This document shows positions 55,798 to 64,000 of a DNA stretch of 64,000 nucleotides, one piece after another. Source of the stretch: Subtercola boreus. Its GTDB lineage: Bacteria; Actinomycetota; Actinomycetes; Actinomycetales; Microbacteriaceae. Positions within the stretch are counted from its first letter, which is position 1. Every line of letters begins with the position of its first letter. The stretch covers positions 186,001 to 250,000 of the forward strand of contig NZ_NBXD01000007.1 in assembly GCF_003399645.1 (NCBI RefSeq), written 5' to 3'. Under the pieces are notes generated by a model that saw only the letters and a program-made list of their open reading frames with translations, ran no database searches and was not told the DNA's origin. The translations under genes were made by a program, and so were the position numbers.

Positions 55798-56526
55798 ATG
55801 GAGATCAACATCACGGGCCGAAACCTAGGAATCACTGACCGATTCCGGAGCTACGCCACCGAGAAGGCCGAGAAGGTGTCGCACCTCGCCGATCGTGCGC
55901 TCGCCCTCGAGGTCAAGGTCTGCAGGCACAGTTCCGCGAACACGTCGGGTGGTGACGACCGCGTCGAGCTGACCCTGATCGGGCCCGGCCCGATCGTGCG
56001 GGCGGAGAGTGCGGGCAGCGACAAGTACGTCGCCTTCGATCTCGCCATCGCCAAGCTGCTCGAGCGCATCCGGCGCGCCAAAGACCGCAAGAAGGTGCAT
56101 CGTGGGCAGCACCGCCCGGTCTCCCTGCGGGAAGCGGCAGCCGCCGACTTCACGGTGACCGACCTCAAGCCCGCCGAGTCCGAGGTGCTGGAACGTGCCA
56201 CGGCGGGCGGGCCGGCGCCTGAGACCGCCGAGGCGGGGCTCGCCGCGGCCGGCTCCGGGGTCGACGAGATCGAGGAGGCCTGGTCGCCGGTCGTCATCCG
56301 CAAGAAGGTGTTCGCCGCGGCTCCGATGACGGTCGACGACGCGCTCTACCTGATGGAGCTGGTGGGGCATGACTTCTACCTCTTCATCGACGCCGAGACC
56401 CACCGGCCGAGTGTGGTCTACCGGCGCAAGGGCTGGGACTACGGCGTCATCGGTCTCGACGACAGCGCTTCGCCGCTCGTCGACGAGGCGCGGGAGGCAG
56501 AGCGGGTTCTCTCCCCGGCGTCGTAG
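55798..56526 (+). CDS. hpf: Ribosome hibernation-promoting factor, long form
   Basis: A 242-residue protein: N-terminal S30AE domain (INITGRNLGITDRFRSYATEKAEKVSHL) and C-terminal dimerisation domain (PMTVDDALYLMELVGHDFYLFID), with the two-domain architecture of the long HPF that dimerises 70S ribosomes into 100S. The linker between domains is extended. An AGGAG site lies 7 nt before the ATG. Position between comF and secA is conserved in actinobacteria. Confidence 0.96.
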   Translation: MEINITGRNLGITDRFRSYATEKAEKVSHLADRALALEVKVCRHSSANTSGGDDRVELTLIGPGPIVRAESAGSDKYVAFDLAIAKLLERIRRAKDRKKVHRGQHRPVSLREAAAADFTVTDLKPAESEVLERATAGGPAPETAEAGLAAAGSGVDEIEEAWSPVVIRKKVFAAAPMTVDDALYLMELVGHDFYLFIDAETHRPSVVYRRKGWDYGVIGLDDSASPLVDEAREAERVLSPAS

Positions 56527-56607
56527 ATGAAAAACGTGATGCTGGGGGCGTGGCGCGTGAGCGCCGCGTCCTCAGCGTCCATTTGGAAGACCCTCAGCTA
56601 GGGCAAC

Positions 56608-56613
56608 TAGTAT
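56608..56613 (+). promoter_or_regulatory. Putative -10 box of secA
   Basis: TAGTAT with a TTGGAA 19 bp upstream (56583-56588); predicted start near 56620 gives a ~42-nt leader with a TAGGAGA ribosome site before the GTG. Confidence 0.45.
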
Positions 56614-56661
56614 TTGTAGGATCACCGGCTGGATCATGGCTGGTTCGGTAGGAGATTCACT

Positions 56662-59526
56662 GTGGCTTCAGTTCTGGAAAAGGTTCTTCGTGTCGGCGAG
56701 GGCCGCGTGCTTCGCCGCCTCGAAAACTATGCGAAGGCGATCAACGCGCTCGAGGAGGACTTCACTCACCTCTCCGACGATGAGCTGAAAGAGGAGACGC
56801 CCAGGCTCCGCGAGCGGTTCGAAGACGGCGAGAGCCTCGACCACCTGCTCCCCGAAGCCTTCGCCGCCGTGCGGGAAGCTTCCCGCCGCACCCTCGGCCT
56901 CCGGCACTTCGATGTTCAGCTCATGGGTGGTGCCGCGCTTCACCTCGGCAACATCGCCGAGATGAAGACCGGTGAGGGCAAGACTCTGGTGGCCACCCTG
57001 CCCGCCTACCTCAACGCCATCGCCGGCCGTGGTGTGCACATCGTCACGGTGAACGACTATCTCGCGAACTACCAGAGCGAGCTCATGGGCCGGGTGTTCC
57101 GCGCCCTCGGCATGACGACGGGTGTCATCCTGTCGGGCCAGGCCCCGCCCGAGCGCCGCGAACAGTACGCCGCCGACATCACCTACGGCACGAACAACGA
57201 GTTCGGGTTCGACTACCTGCGCGACAACATGGCCTGGCAGGCGAGCGACATGGTGCAGCGCGGCCACAACTTCGCCATCGTCGACGAGGTCGACAGCATC
57301 CTGATCGACGAGGCTCGCACCCCGCTGATCATCTCGGGTCCCGCCTCGGGAGAGGCCAACCGGTGGTTCACCGAGTTCGCCTCGATAGCCACCCGGCTCG
57401 TCGCTGACGAAGACTACGAGATCGACGAGAAGAAGCGCACGGTCGGCATCCTCGAACCCGGAATCGAGAAGGTCGAAGACTACCTCGGCATCGACAACCT
57501 CTACGAGTCGGCCAACACCCCGCTCATCTCGTTCCTGAACAATTCGCTCAAGGCTTCAGCGCTGTTCAAGAAAGACAAGGACTACGTCGTCATGAACGGC
57601 GAGGTGCTCATCGTCGACGAGCACACCGGTCGCATCCTCGCCGGCCGCCGCTACAACGAGGGAATCCACCAGGCCATCGAGGCCAAGGAGGGTGTGGTCG
57701 TCAAGGCCGAGAACCAGACCCTCGCGACGGTCACCCTGCAGAACTACTTCCGGCTCTACGAGAAGCTCGCGGGCATGACCGGTACGGCCGAGACCGAGGC
57801 CGCCGAGTTCATGAGCACGTACAAGCTCGGCGTGGTCGCCATCCCGACGAACCGCCCCATGCAGCGCAAAGACCAATCCGACCTCGTCTACAAGAACGAG
57901 CAGGCGAAGTTCGAGCAGGTCGTCGAAGACATCGTCGAGCGCCATGCCACCGGGCAGCCGGTTCTGGTCGGTACGACGAGCGTCGAGAAGAGCGAGTACC
58001 TCTCGCGCATGCTCGCCAAGAAGGGCGTGCGCCATGAGGTGCTGAACGCGAAGAACCATGCGCGTGAAGCCGCGATCATCGCGCAGGCCGGCCGTCTCGG
58101 CGCCGTGACCGTGGCCACCAACATGGCCGGTCGAGGAACCGACATCATGCTCGGCGGCAACTCCGAGTTCCTCGCCGTCTCCGAGATGAACACCCGCGGT
58201 CTCAGCCCCGTCGACACTCCCGACGAGTACGAGGAGGCCTGGGACGACGTGTTCGCCGAGGTCAAGTCGGGCGTCGAGGAGGAGGCCGAGAAGGTCGTGG
58301 ATGCCGGTGGTCTCTACGTTCTCGGCACCGAGCGACACGAGTCACGCCGCATCGACAATCAGCTGCGCGGTCGGAGCGGTCGCCAGGGCGACCCCGGCGA
58401 GAGCCGCTTCTACCTGTCGCTGACCGACGACCTCATGCGCCTGTTCAATGCCGGAGCCGCTGAGAGCCTGATGGGCCGCGGCAACGTTCCCGACGACCTG
58501 GCGATCGAGTCGAAGGTCGTCTCCCGCGCCATCCGTAGTGCGCAGTCGCAGGTCGAGGGCCGCAACGCCGAGATCCGTAAGAACGTGCTGAAGTACGACG
58601 ACGTACTGAATCGCCAGCGTGAGGCGATCTACGGCGACCGCCGCCACATCCTCGAGGGAGACGACCTCCACGAGCGCGCCCAGAAGTTCCTGAAAGACGT
58701 CGTCGAAGACGTGCTCGAGACCCACGCGGGTGAGGGCAACGGCGACGACTGGGACTTCGACGCCATGTGGACGGAGCTGAAGACGCTCTACCCGGTGTCG
58801 ATCTCCATCGACGAAGTCATCGCCGAGGCGGGAAGCCGCGGCAAGATCAGTCGCGAGTTCGTGGCGCGCGAGGTTCTCTCCGATGCGCAGATCGCGTACC
58901 AGAAGCGCGAGGAGACACTCGGCGAGCCCGCTATGCGCGAGCTCGAGCGCCGCGTCGTGCTGACGGTCATCGACCGGCGCTGGCGTGACCACCTCTACGA
59001 GATGGACTACCTCAAAGACGGCATCGGCCTGCGGGCGATGGCGCAGCGCGACCCGCTCGTCGAGTACCAGCGCGAGGGTTTCGCCCTCTTCCAGCAGATG
59101 ATGGGCCAGATCCGCGAAGAGGCGGTGGGCTTCCTGTTCAATCTCGAGGTGGAGGTCAACACTCCGGCGGGCTCCGTGGACGCACCGAGCGTGCAGGCCA
59201 AGGGCCTCGAGAGCGGCAGCGCCGGTGTCGAGCAGCTCAGCTACACCGCCCCGAGCGACTCGGGTGGCGTGGAGGTGCGCAACCAGCGCGGCCAGCTCGA
59301 GCAGGCTGCGACGGCCCTGGCGCAGCAGGCGCAGAACGAGAGCGACCCGAGCGTGGCAGCAGCACCGCCCGTTCCGCCCGCGGCACGGAACACGGCCCGC
59401 AACCCCTCTGCCCCGGCCGGCCGCAACGCGCCGGTCACGACGGGCGCCTTCGGCCAGAAGACCCCGGCAGGCGCGCCGCCCGCCGTGAACCGCGCCGACC
59501 GCCGCAACCAGGCCAAGAAGAAGTAG
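56662..59526 (+). CDS. secA: Preprotein translocase ATPase SecA
   Basis: A 954-residue motor driving Sec-dependent export through SecYEG. NBD1: [11 protein letters not shown] (Walker A, ~106-116) and [17 protein letters not shown] (DEAD region). NBD2: [13 protein letters not shown] and [22 protein letters not shown] (helicase VI). PPXD and the scaffold domain ([18 protein letters not shown]) are intact. The C-terminus is Pro/Ala-rich without the cysteine zinc finger, as in actinobacterial SecA1. GTG start after TAGGAGA. Confidence 0.98.
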   Translation: MASVLEKVLRVGEGRVLRRLENYAKAINALEEDFTHLSDDELKEETPRLRERFEDGESLDHLLPEAFAAVREASRRTLGLRHFDVQLMGGAALHLGNIAEMKTGEGKTLVATLPAYLNAIAGRGVHIVTVNDYLANYQSELMGRVFRALGMTTGVILSGQAPPERREQYAADITYGTNNEFGFDYLRDNMAWQASDMVQRGHNFAIVDEVDSILIDEARTPLIISGPASGEANRWFTEFASIATRLVADEDYEIDEKKRTVGILEPGIEKVEDYLGIDNLYESANTPLISFLNNSLKASALFKKDKDYVVMNGEVLIVDEHTGRILAGRRYNEGIHQAIEAKEGVVVKAENQTLATVTLQNYFRLYEKLAGMTGTAETEAAEFMSTYKLGVVAIPTNRPMQRKDQSDLVYKNEQAKFEQVVEDIVERHATGQPVLVGTTSVEKSEYLSRMLAKKGVRHEVLNAKNHAREAAIIAQAGRLGAVTVATNMAGRGTDIMLGGNSEFLAVSEMNTRGLSPVDTPDEYEEAWDDVFAEVKSGVEEEAEKVVDAGGLYVLGTERHESRRIDNQLRGRSGRQGDPGESRFYLSLTDDLMRLFNAGAAESLMGRGNVPDDLAIESKVVSRAIRSAQSQVEGRNAEIRKNVLKYDDVLNRQREAIYGDRRHILEGDDLHERAQKFLKDVVEDVLETHAGEGNGDDWDFDAMWTELKTLYPVSISIDEVIAEAGSRGKISREFVAREVLSDAQIAYQKREETLGEPAMRELERRVVLTVIDRRWRDHLYEMDYLKDGIGLRAMAQRDPLVEYQREGFALFQQMMGQIREEAVGFLFNLEVEVNTPAGSVDAPSVQAKGLESGSAGVEQLSYTAPSDSGGVEVRNQRGQLEQAATALAQQAQNESDPSVAAAPPVPPAARNTARNPSAPAGRNAPVTTGAFGQKTPAGAPPAVNRADRRNQAKKK

Positions 59527-59589
59527 CCCACCCGAACCTGGCCAGGAAGACGTAGCCCGCCGCAGCCCGGCAGAGCGGAAGCCACCCGC

Positions 59590-59632
59590 CGAAGGCCCCC
59601 GCCCCCCATCCACAGTGTTGCGGGGGCCTTCG
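59590..59632. terminator. Bidirectional rho-independent-type hairpin after secA
   Basis: 13-bp arms (59590-59602 and 59620-59632: CGAAGGCCCCCGC and its complement) around a 17-nt loop. It lies between the secA stop and the convergent gene at 59702, serving both. Only a short T stretch follows. Confidence 0.85.
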
Positions 59633-59701
59633 TTCGCGGCTGGGCCGCCGGGCTCGTGGCGGGGTGTCGCTGCGGGCAGCGCCCCAGGTGTGCCGAGCGG
59701 G

Positions 59702-60109
59702 TCAGAGCACGTTGATCGCGCTGGCCCGCCACCTCGTCTCGAGCCGTTCGAGGCGGAGCGCCACGGCGCGGGTACGCGCCTTACCGTGCACGATCACCAC
59801 ACCCTCGACCACCCCGGGCAACGGTTCGCTGTGCAGCGTTCGCCCGATGGTGAACGTCGGCCTGATGGAGCGTTCGCCCGTCACCTGGCGGGCCCTCGCC
59901 GACAGCACCACGCGCTGGGAGAGTACCCGGTACACATCGTCGGAGACCCAGCGGGCGAGCTGGTCGAGATCGCGCACCCCGGCGAGCACCTCCAGCACGC
60001 AGAGTGTCAGGCTCTCGAGAAAGCTCTCGGTCGAATCCCCGGGTTCGGTGGGGCCGACGAGGCGGAGTGTCGGTCGGGGACACTCGGTGACAGGGAGGGG
60101 AAAGCTCAT
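59702..60109 (-). CDS. Rv3235-family protein
   Basis: A ~135-residue protein without TM. FLESLTLCVLEVLAGVRDLDQLARWVSDDVYRVL and the C-terminal block RAVALRLERLETRWRASAINVL match the Rv3235 family, always close to secA in actinobacteria; function unknown. The ATG at 60109 is preceded by GGAGAT about 8 nt upstream; an in-frame GTG at 60145 is a less supported alternative. Confidence 0.88.
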   Translation of the reverse strand: MSFPLPVTECPRPTLRLVGPTEPGDSTESFLESLTLCVLEVLAGVRDLDQLARWVSDDVYRVLSQRVVLSARARQVTGERSIRPTFTIGRTLHSEPLPGVVEGVVIVHGKARTRAVALRLERLETRWRASAINVL

Positions 60110-60324
60110 GGTGCTGATCTCCGGTGATGGGGCCGGTTCGCCCACGGTCGCCGGGTCTGCGGCCGTGCACGAACAGAACTGAACAGATTCTCAGGTTCGG
60201 GTGCTGCCATGAAAGCAGGTGGCGTTGCGGGTGTCCAGAGCGGGTTCGTCCTGTGGAGAGAAAGCTCGACGCTGCCGCACTGTGGGGGAGGGGGGGCTGC
60301 CACAGGGCACCCGGTCGGGGGTCG

Positions 60325-60330
60325 TAGGCT
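60325..60330 (+). promoter_or_regulatory. Putative -10 box of the PdtaS-type kinase gene
   Basis: TAGGCT ends 7 nt before the GTG at 60338. Confidence 0.42.
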
Positions 60331-60337
60331 AGAGGTC

Positions 60338-61831
60338 GTGTCAACATTGAGCGATCTGGTCCTGGCGCAGGGCAATTCCACCGAAGCCGACATCGAATGG
60401 CTTCACCTGCTGGTCGGCGACTGGCAACTCCTCGCCGACCTGGCGTTCGCCGACATCGTGTTGTGGGTGCCGTCGAACGATGGCAGCTTCGTCGCGGTGG
60501 CGCACGCCCGGCCCTCCAGTTCTGCCACGCTGTTCTACCGTGACTTCGTCGGGCAGGCGGTGAAGGCCGAGTGGCGCAAGCAGGTCACCGACGCCTACGA
60601 GAGTGCGCAGATCGTCGATACGGCCGCGCCCGACTGGTACGAAGAGACACCGACCCGTGTGCGGGCGGTGCCGGTGCTTCGCCGGCTCTCCCAGACCGAC
60701 ATGAAGACCACCGACAGGCCCATCGCGGTCGTCACCCGGCACACCAACCTCAGTGAGGCACGCACCCCGAGCCGCCAGGAGCTCACGTTCAACGAGTGTG
60801 CAAACGATCTCTTCGCCATGATCGCGGCGGGCGACTTTCCCGACCTGGGAGCCCCCACGGGGCCGCGCAGGGGCGCTCCGCGAGCGAACGACGGGCTCAT
60901 TCGCCTCGATGCCGACGGAACGGTCACCTTTGCCAGCCCGAACGGCCTCTCTGCCTTCAACCGGATGGGGTACAGCGAGGAACTCGAGGGCCAGTCACTC
61001 GCTGAGGTCACGACGCAGTTGCTCAACGGGACACTCGTCGTCGACGAGTCATTGCCGCTGGTCGTCACAGGCCGTGCGCCCTGGCGCACCGACATCGATG
61101 CGAAGGGCGTCACGGTGTCGCTTCGGGCTATTCCACTCCGCACCCGTGGACAGCGCTTCGGCGCGATCGTGCTCTGCCGCGACGTCACCGAGCTGCGTCA
61201 CGACGAGCGCGAACTGATCACCAAAGACGCGACCATCCGCGAGATCCACCACCGCGTCAAGAACAACCTCCAGACGGTGGCGTCGCTGCTTCGCATCCAG
61301 GCCCGCCGAACACACTCCGACGACGCGAAGGATGCGCTCTCCCAGGCCATGCGCCGGGTCGCCGCCATCGCGGTCGTGCACGACACGCTCTCGGAGGGTC
61401 TCAGCCAGAAGGTCGACTTCGATGTGGTGTTCGAGCGGGTTCTGATGCTCGTCACCGAGGTTGCCTCTGCCCACAACACGACCGTGCATCCGAAGTTCAG
61501 CGGCAGCTTCGGCGTGCTGCCGAGCGAATACGCCACGCCGCTCGCCCTGGCTCTCACCGAACTCGTGACGAACGCGGTGGAGCACGGACTTGCCGGCCAG
61601 GAGGGTCAGGTCGAGATCGTCGCCTCGCACTCCGAGGAGACGCTCACGGTCGAGGTGCGGGACACCGGATCGGGTTTGCCGGAAGGCAAGGTCGGCTCGG
61701 GGCTCGGCACTCAGATCGTGCGGACGCTCATCCAGGGCGAACTGGGTGGCATCATCGACTGGCACACGATGGTGGGCAGCGGAACCGTCGTGACGATCGA
61801 GATTCCGTTCCGCTGGCTGAAGAAGCGCTAG
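60338..61831 (+). CDS. Soluble sensor histidine kinase, PdtaS type
   Basis: A 497-residue cytoplasmic kinase: an N-terminal GAF-like domain (~1-150), a PAS domain (DGLIRLDADGTVTFASPNG, ~175-290), then a HisKA_2 dimerisation helix with IREIHHRVKNNLQTVASLL (phosphoacceptor His in HHRVKNN) and an HATPase with TELVTNAVEHGL and GSGLPEGKVGSGLG. This matches M. tuberculosis PdtaS (Rv3220c), which signals to an ANTAR-domain response regulator (not seen here). The GTG at 60338 is chosen; the longer frame is non-homologous. The stop shares CTAG with whiB1. Confidence 0.93.
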   Translation: MSTLSDLVLAQGNSTEADIEWLHLLVGDWQLLADLAFADIVLWVPSNDGSFVAVAHARPSSSATLFYRDFVGQAVKAEWRKQVTDAYESAQIVDTAAPDWYEETPTRVRAVPVLRRLSQTDMKTTDRPIAVVTRHTNLSEARTPSRQELTFNECANDLFAMIAAGDFPDLGAPTGPRRGAPRANDGLIRLDADGTVTFASPNGLSAFNRMGYSEELEGQSLAEVTTQLLNGTLVVDESLPLVVTGRAPWRTDIDAKGVTVSLRAIPLRTRGQRFGAIVLCRDVTELRHDERELITKDATIREIHHRVKNNLQTVASLLRIQARRTHSDDAKDALSQAMRRVAAIAVVHDTLSEGLSQKVDFDVVFERVLMLVTEVASAHNTTVHPKFSGSFGVLPSEYATPLALALTELVTNAVEHGLAGQEGQVEIVASHSEETLTVEVRDTGSGLPEGKVGSGLGTQIVRTLIQGELGGIIDWHTMVGSGTVVTIEIPFRWLKKR

Positions 61832-62076
61832 GAGGCGCGGCGTGCGCGGGCGGCGCGGCGCTTCAGGGCGCGGCGCTCGTCTTCGCTGAGGCCACCCCAG
61901 ACGCCGGAGTCCTGGCCGGTCTCGAGCGCGTACTGCAGGCAGACCTCGGTGACCGTGCATCGTGCGCAGACGGTCTTCGCCTTGTCGATCTGGTCTACTG
62001 CGGGACCAGTGTTGCCGACCGGGAAGAAGAGCTCGGGGTCTGCAGTCAGGCAGGCGGCCTTGTCGCGCCAATCCAT
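61828..62076 (-). CDS. whiB1: WhiB1-like iron-sulfur transcription regulator
   Basis: An 82-residue Wbl protein. Cys9, Cys37, Cys40 and Cys46 coordinate a [4Fe-4S] cluster (C-x27-C-x2-C-x5-C); SGVWGGLSEDERRALKRR is the conserved turn and DNA-binding tail. WhiB1 is essential in mycobacteria and nitric-oxide sensitive. AAAGGAG lies before the ATG. Placement convergent with the PdtaS-type kinase is as in M. tuberculosis (Rv3219/Rv3220c). Confidence 0.95.
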   Translation of the reverse strand: MDWRDKAACLTADPELFFPVGNTGPAVDQIDKAKTVCARCTVTEVCLQYALETGQDSGVWGGLSEDERRALKRRAARARRAS

Positions 62077-62236
62077 GCGGGGTACTCCTTTGGGTATTGC
62101 GTATGCCTCGGTCGAACGACCTAAGATTCGGGTTCAGGCGACGATCAGCTGAGACCGACGCGCGACTGCAGTACAGCGCACATCAAGACCAGCATCGGGT
62201 GCATAGGGATTACTCTCACGTCGCACCCCCACGACA

Positions 62237-62266
62237 TTGTGAGCAACAATCGACCTCAAGTATGGT
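62237..62266 (+). promoter_or_regulatory. Putative promoter of the small membrane protein gene
   Basis: TTGTGA (62237-62242), 18-bp spacer, TATGGT (62261-62266); predicted start ~62273, ~40 nt before the ATG at 62313. It lies in the 236-bp divergent region shared with whiB1. Confidence 0.45.
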
Positions 62267-62312
62267 CGCATACTGGTACTGGCAAATCAAGGTTTTTCTG
62301 GTGTGTGGAGAT

Positions 62313-62750
62313 ATGGACGATCAGGCTGGCACGCACGAAACGGGCTCCCCCGAGCGTTCTGACGGTCCTCTCCGGAGGCCTGTTCTGCTTGTTCTCCTCG
62401 CCCTGCTGCTGCTCGTGGAGGCGCTGGCCGTGCTGGCCATCGGGGTCGCCCTGGTCGCCGAACTGGTGCTCACGACGCCCGAGTCGTACGCTACCGCGAT
62501 CGCCCTCATCGTGCTCGTACTCGCCGCCGGTGTCTGGGTGCTGTTCATCGCGGTGGGCACCTATCGCCTGCGGCCGTGGACGCGCGGAGCGGCCCTGACG
62601 TGGCAGGTTCTGCAGGTCATTGTGGCGATCTGCATCTTCCAGGGGCTGTTCGCCGACGCGGTCGACGGCTGGCCGCTCCTGCTGGTCTCGCTGCTCGGCA
62701 TCGTGCTGCTGCTCGCGCCGTCGGTGGTCGCCGTCACCCGACGCATCTGA
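62313..62750 (+). CDS. Small membrane protein of unknown function
   Basis: A 145-residue protein with four predicted TM helices (LLVLLALLLLVEALAVLAIG, ALIVLVLAAGVWVLFIAVG and two more), with no domain that I recognise. The ATG at 62313 follows GGAG at close spacing. Similar small proteins are common in this neighbourhood in related genomes (inference). It is convergent with bcp, 11 bp apart. Confidence 0.7.
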   Translation: MDDQAGTHETGSPERSDGPLRRPVLLVLLALLLLVEALAVLAIGVALVAELVLTTPESYATAIALIVLVLAAGVWVLFIAVGTYRLRPWTRGAALTWQVLQVIVAICIFQGLFADAVDGWPLLLVSLLGIVLLLAPSVVAVTRRI

Positions 62751-62761
62751 ACCACCCAGCC

Positions 62762-63253
62762 CTACGCGTCGATCTTCAGCTTCTTGCGCAGCGACGCCAC
62801 GTGGCCCGTTGCCTTCACGTTGTAGAGCGCCTGGCTGATCATGCCACCCTCATCGACCACGAAGGTCGAGCGCAGCACCCCGGTGACGGTCTTTCCGTAG
62901 AGCGATTTCTCGCCGTAGGCCCCGTACGCCCGGTGTACGGCGAAGTCAGGGTCGGAGAGCAGCGGGAAGTTGAGCCCCTGCGCCTCGGCAAAGCCCTTCA
63001 GAACATCCGGAGTATCTTTCGACACGCCGAGCACCTGGTAGCCGGCGCCCTTCAATGAGTTGATGTTGTCGCGAAAGTCGCAGGCCTCCGTGGTGCAGCC
63101 CGGGGTGTTCGCGGCCGGGTAGAAGTACACGACGACCTTCTGCCCGAGGTAGTCCGAGAGCGAGACGTCTCTGTCGTTCTCGTCGCGCATGGTGAATCCG
63201 GGTGCCTGCTGGCCGACGGTCAATCGTTCTGCGGTGTCGCTCACGCGCTGCAC
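62762..63253 (-). CDS. bcp: Thioredoxin-dependent peroxiredoxin, BCP/PrxQ type
   Basis: A 163-residue peroxiredoxin. YPAANTPGCTTEACDFRDN holds the peroxidatic Cys and a resolving Cys five residues later, as in atypical 2-Cys PrxQ enzymes; the conserved Arg region (VLRSTFVVD) is present. It reduces hydrogen and organic peroxides using thioredoxin. GTG starts at 63253 and 63244 are both possible; the shorter begins VSDTAERLTVGQ. Confidence 0.95.
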   Translation of the reverse strand: MQRVSDTAERLTVGQQAPGFTMRDENDRDVSLSDYLGQKVVVYFYPAANTPGCTTEACDFRDNINSLKGAGYQVLGVSKDTPDVLKGFAEAQGLNFPLLSDPDFAVHRAYGAYGEKSLYGKTVTGVLRSTFVVDEGGMISQALYNVKATGHVASLRKKLKIDA

Positions 63254-63268
63254 TCTCTTCTGCTTCGG

Positions 63269-63286
63269 GGGCTCGTTCGCGAGCCC
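63269..63286. other. Short hairpin with UUCG-type tetraloop in the bcp leader
   Basis: A 7-bp stem GGGCTCG/CGAGCCC closed by TTCG, between bcp and tRNA-Lys. It could stabilise the bcp leader or end transcription; there is no T-run. Confidence 0.45.
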
Positions 63287-63340
63287 GTCAGACTCATGCT
63301 AATGTTTATCCTCGGCTCGGGTTACGCATCCTGAAGCTTC

Positions 63341-63416
<76 letters not shown>

Positions 63417-63558
63417 CCTCTCAACACCCCTGAACCCGTATTTCCGGCAGATAACGATTTTCTGCTACACGGCCCGTCCCCCGATCGGGGGCGTATTCTG
63501 CTGATGCTGCTCCCGGGCTCGGCGGCTCACATCACCGGCCGGATCGAAGAGGTTTCTC

Positions 63559-63813
63559 ATGGGGTACATCACGTACGACGGCACTGACATCGAGATGGAT
63601 GATCGCATCCTCACGCACCTCCATATCGTGATCGTGCAGAAGCTCCGGCGAACGGAGTGCTTCACGATGTCGTGGGCCTACTCGGCAGAGGTCGGCAGCG
63701 GGCGGGCCTCCATCTGGCTGCACCCCTCGATTCCCATCCGCTTCCGGTTCGACGGCAGCCGGGTGCCTTCCCTCAATCCTGTCTGGCTCGCCGAACTCAC
63801 CGAGTCGGCCTAA
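63559..63813 (+). CDS. DUF7882-like small protein (Microbacteriaceae-type)
   Basis: An 84-residue protein: MGYITYDGTDIEMDDRILTH, SGRASIWLHPSIPIRFRFDG and LNPVWLAELTESA match a small actinobacterial family often mislabelled as ATP-dependent DNA ligase (now DUF7882). It is shorter than usual (~100-115), ending soon after the LAELTESA helix, so the C-terminal tail is missing. Function unknown. It starts 143 bp after the tRNA; a weak GGAT/GAGG region precedes the ATG. Confidence 0.75.
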   Translation: MGYITYDGTDIEMDDRILTHLHIVIVQKLRRTECFTMSWAYSAEVGSGRASIWLHPSIPIRFRFDGSRVPSLNPVWLAELTESA

Positions 63814-63940
63814 CTTGCCACGATGGGATGCTGCGGGGTCCGCGCTCGCCGAAACGGTCGTAGACTCAGCCCCAGTTGCCCCAGACTTCGGCCGCTGGCG
63901 CATCCATCTCACGAGTGATGATCTGAATCGACCGAACCCC

Positions 63941-64000
63941 ATGAGTGTTGAGCAGCAGACTGCGCAGATCCTCCGTGAGATCCACGACACCCGTGCGGGC
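63941..64000 (+). CDS. Start of an open frame running off the window (doubtful)
   Basis: An ATG at 63941 with 20 open codons (MSVEQQTAQILREIHDTRAG) to the window end, predicted helical. A TAGACT box lies ~85 nt upstream. There is too little sequence to assign. Confidence 0.4.
   Translation, partial: MSVEQQTAQILREIHDTRAG

Noticed and set aside
63532-63990. 152-codon minus-strand frame at the window end
   Set aside because: Antisense to the small protein at 63559; composition of a shadow frame.

Overview
The window is high-GC actinobacterial DNA. The best guess is a member of the Microbacteriaceae. This rests on the strong GC3 bias, frequent GTG starts with GTGA/ATGA stop-start overlaps, two WhiB proteins, the MtrA-MtrB-LpqB block, and a short protein at 63559 resembling a family I know mainly from Microbacteriaceae. 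No phage, insertion sequence or CRISPR array is visible.

Positions 1-29800 form a surface-glycan island. It opens with the tail of a secreted protein carrying three repeats of a carbohydrate-binding-like domain. Next comes a tightly coupled five-gene plus-strand module (1603-4672): nucleotidyltransferase, phosphodiesterase-like protein, HAD phosphatase, second nucleotidyltransferase, cupin. A long minus-strand operon (18530 down to 4730) follows. It encodes GDP-mannose 4,6-dehydratase (gmd), a gmd paralogue, GT4- and GT2-type glycosyltransferases, two paralogous GT-C membrane proteins and a small coiled-coil protein. A plus-strand set (18641-28303) adds more glycosyltransferases, a DUF4012 membrane protein, a GtrA-type flippase, another small coiled-coil protein and a Wzm/Wzt-type ABC exporter. 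An O-antigen ligase/polymerase-like protein (28320-29753) closes the island. Together these genes could make, export and polymerise a deoxyhexose-containing glycan.

Positions 29843-44330 are mixed: an acyl-CoA dehydrogenase, mannose-6-phosphate isomerase (manA, feeding GDP-mannose), a WhiB2-like regulator, a 1026-residue GT2/membrane protein, DUF5719, a metallopeptidase-fold protein, DUF3499 and ahcY. Then comes a repeat-rich gap with a 25-bp-arm inverted repeat, a sortase-type surface protein, and RDD and SpoIIM-like membrane proteins.

Positions 44331-64000 carry the DUF58/MoxR/DUF4350/DUF4129 operon (minus) facing mtrA-mtrB-lpqB-comF-hpf-secA (plus). After these come an Rv3235-like protein, a PdtaS-type histidine kinase, whiB1, a small membrane protein, bcp, tRNA-Lys(CTT) and a lineage-specific small protein. 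The order whiB2/DUF3499/ahcY/mtrAB/lpqB/comF/hpf/secA/Rv3235/pdtaS/whiB1 broadly matches the M. tuberculosis Rv3219-Rv3260 region.

Two themes run through the window. Many genes have a TANNNT-like -10 box only 5-8 nt before the start codon, which suggests leaderless or nearly leaderless mRNAs. Short in-frame tandem repeats also recur at gene 5' ends and gene junctions.
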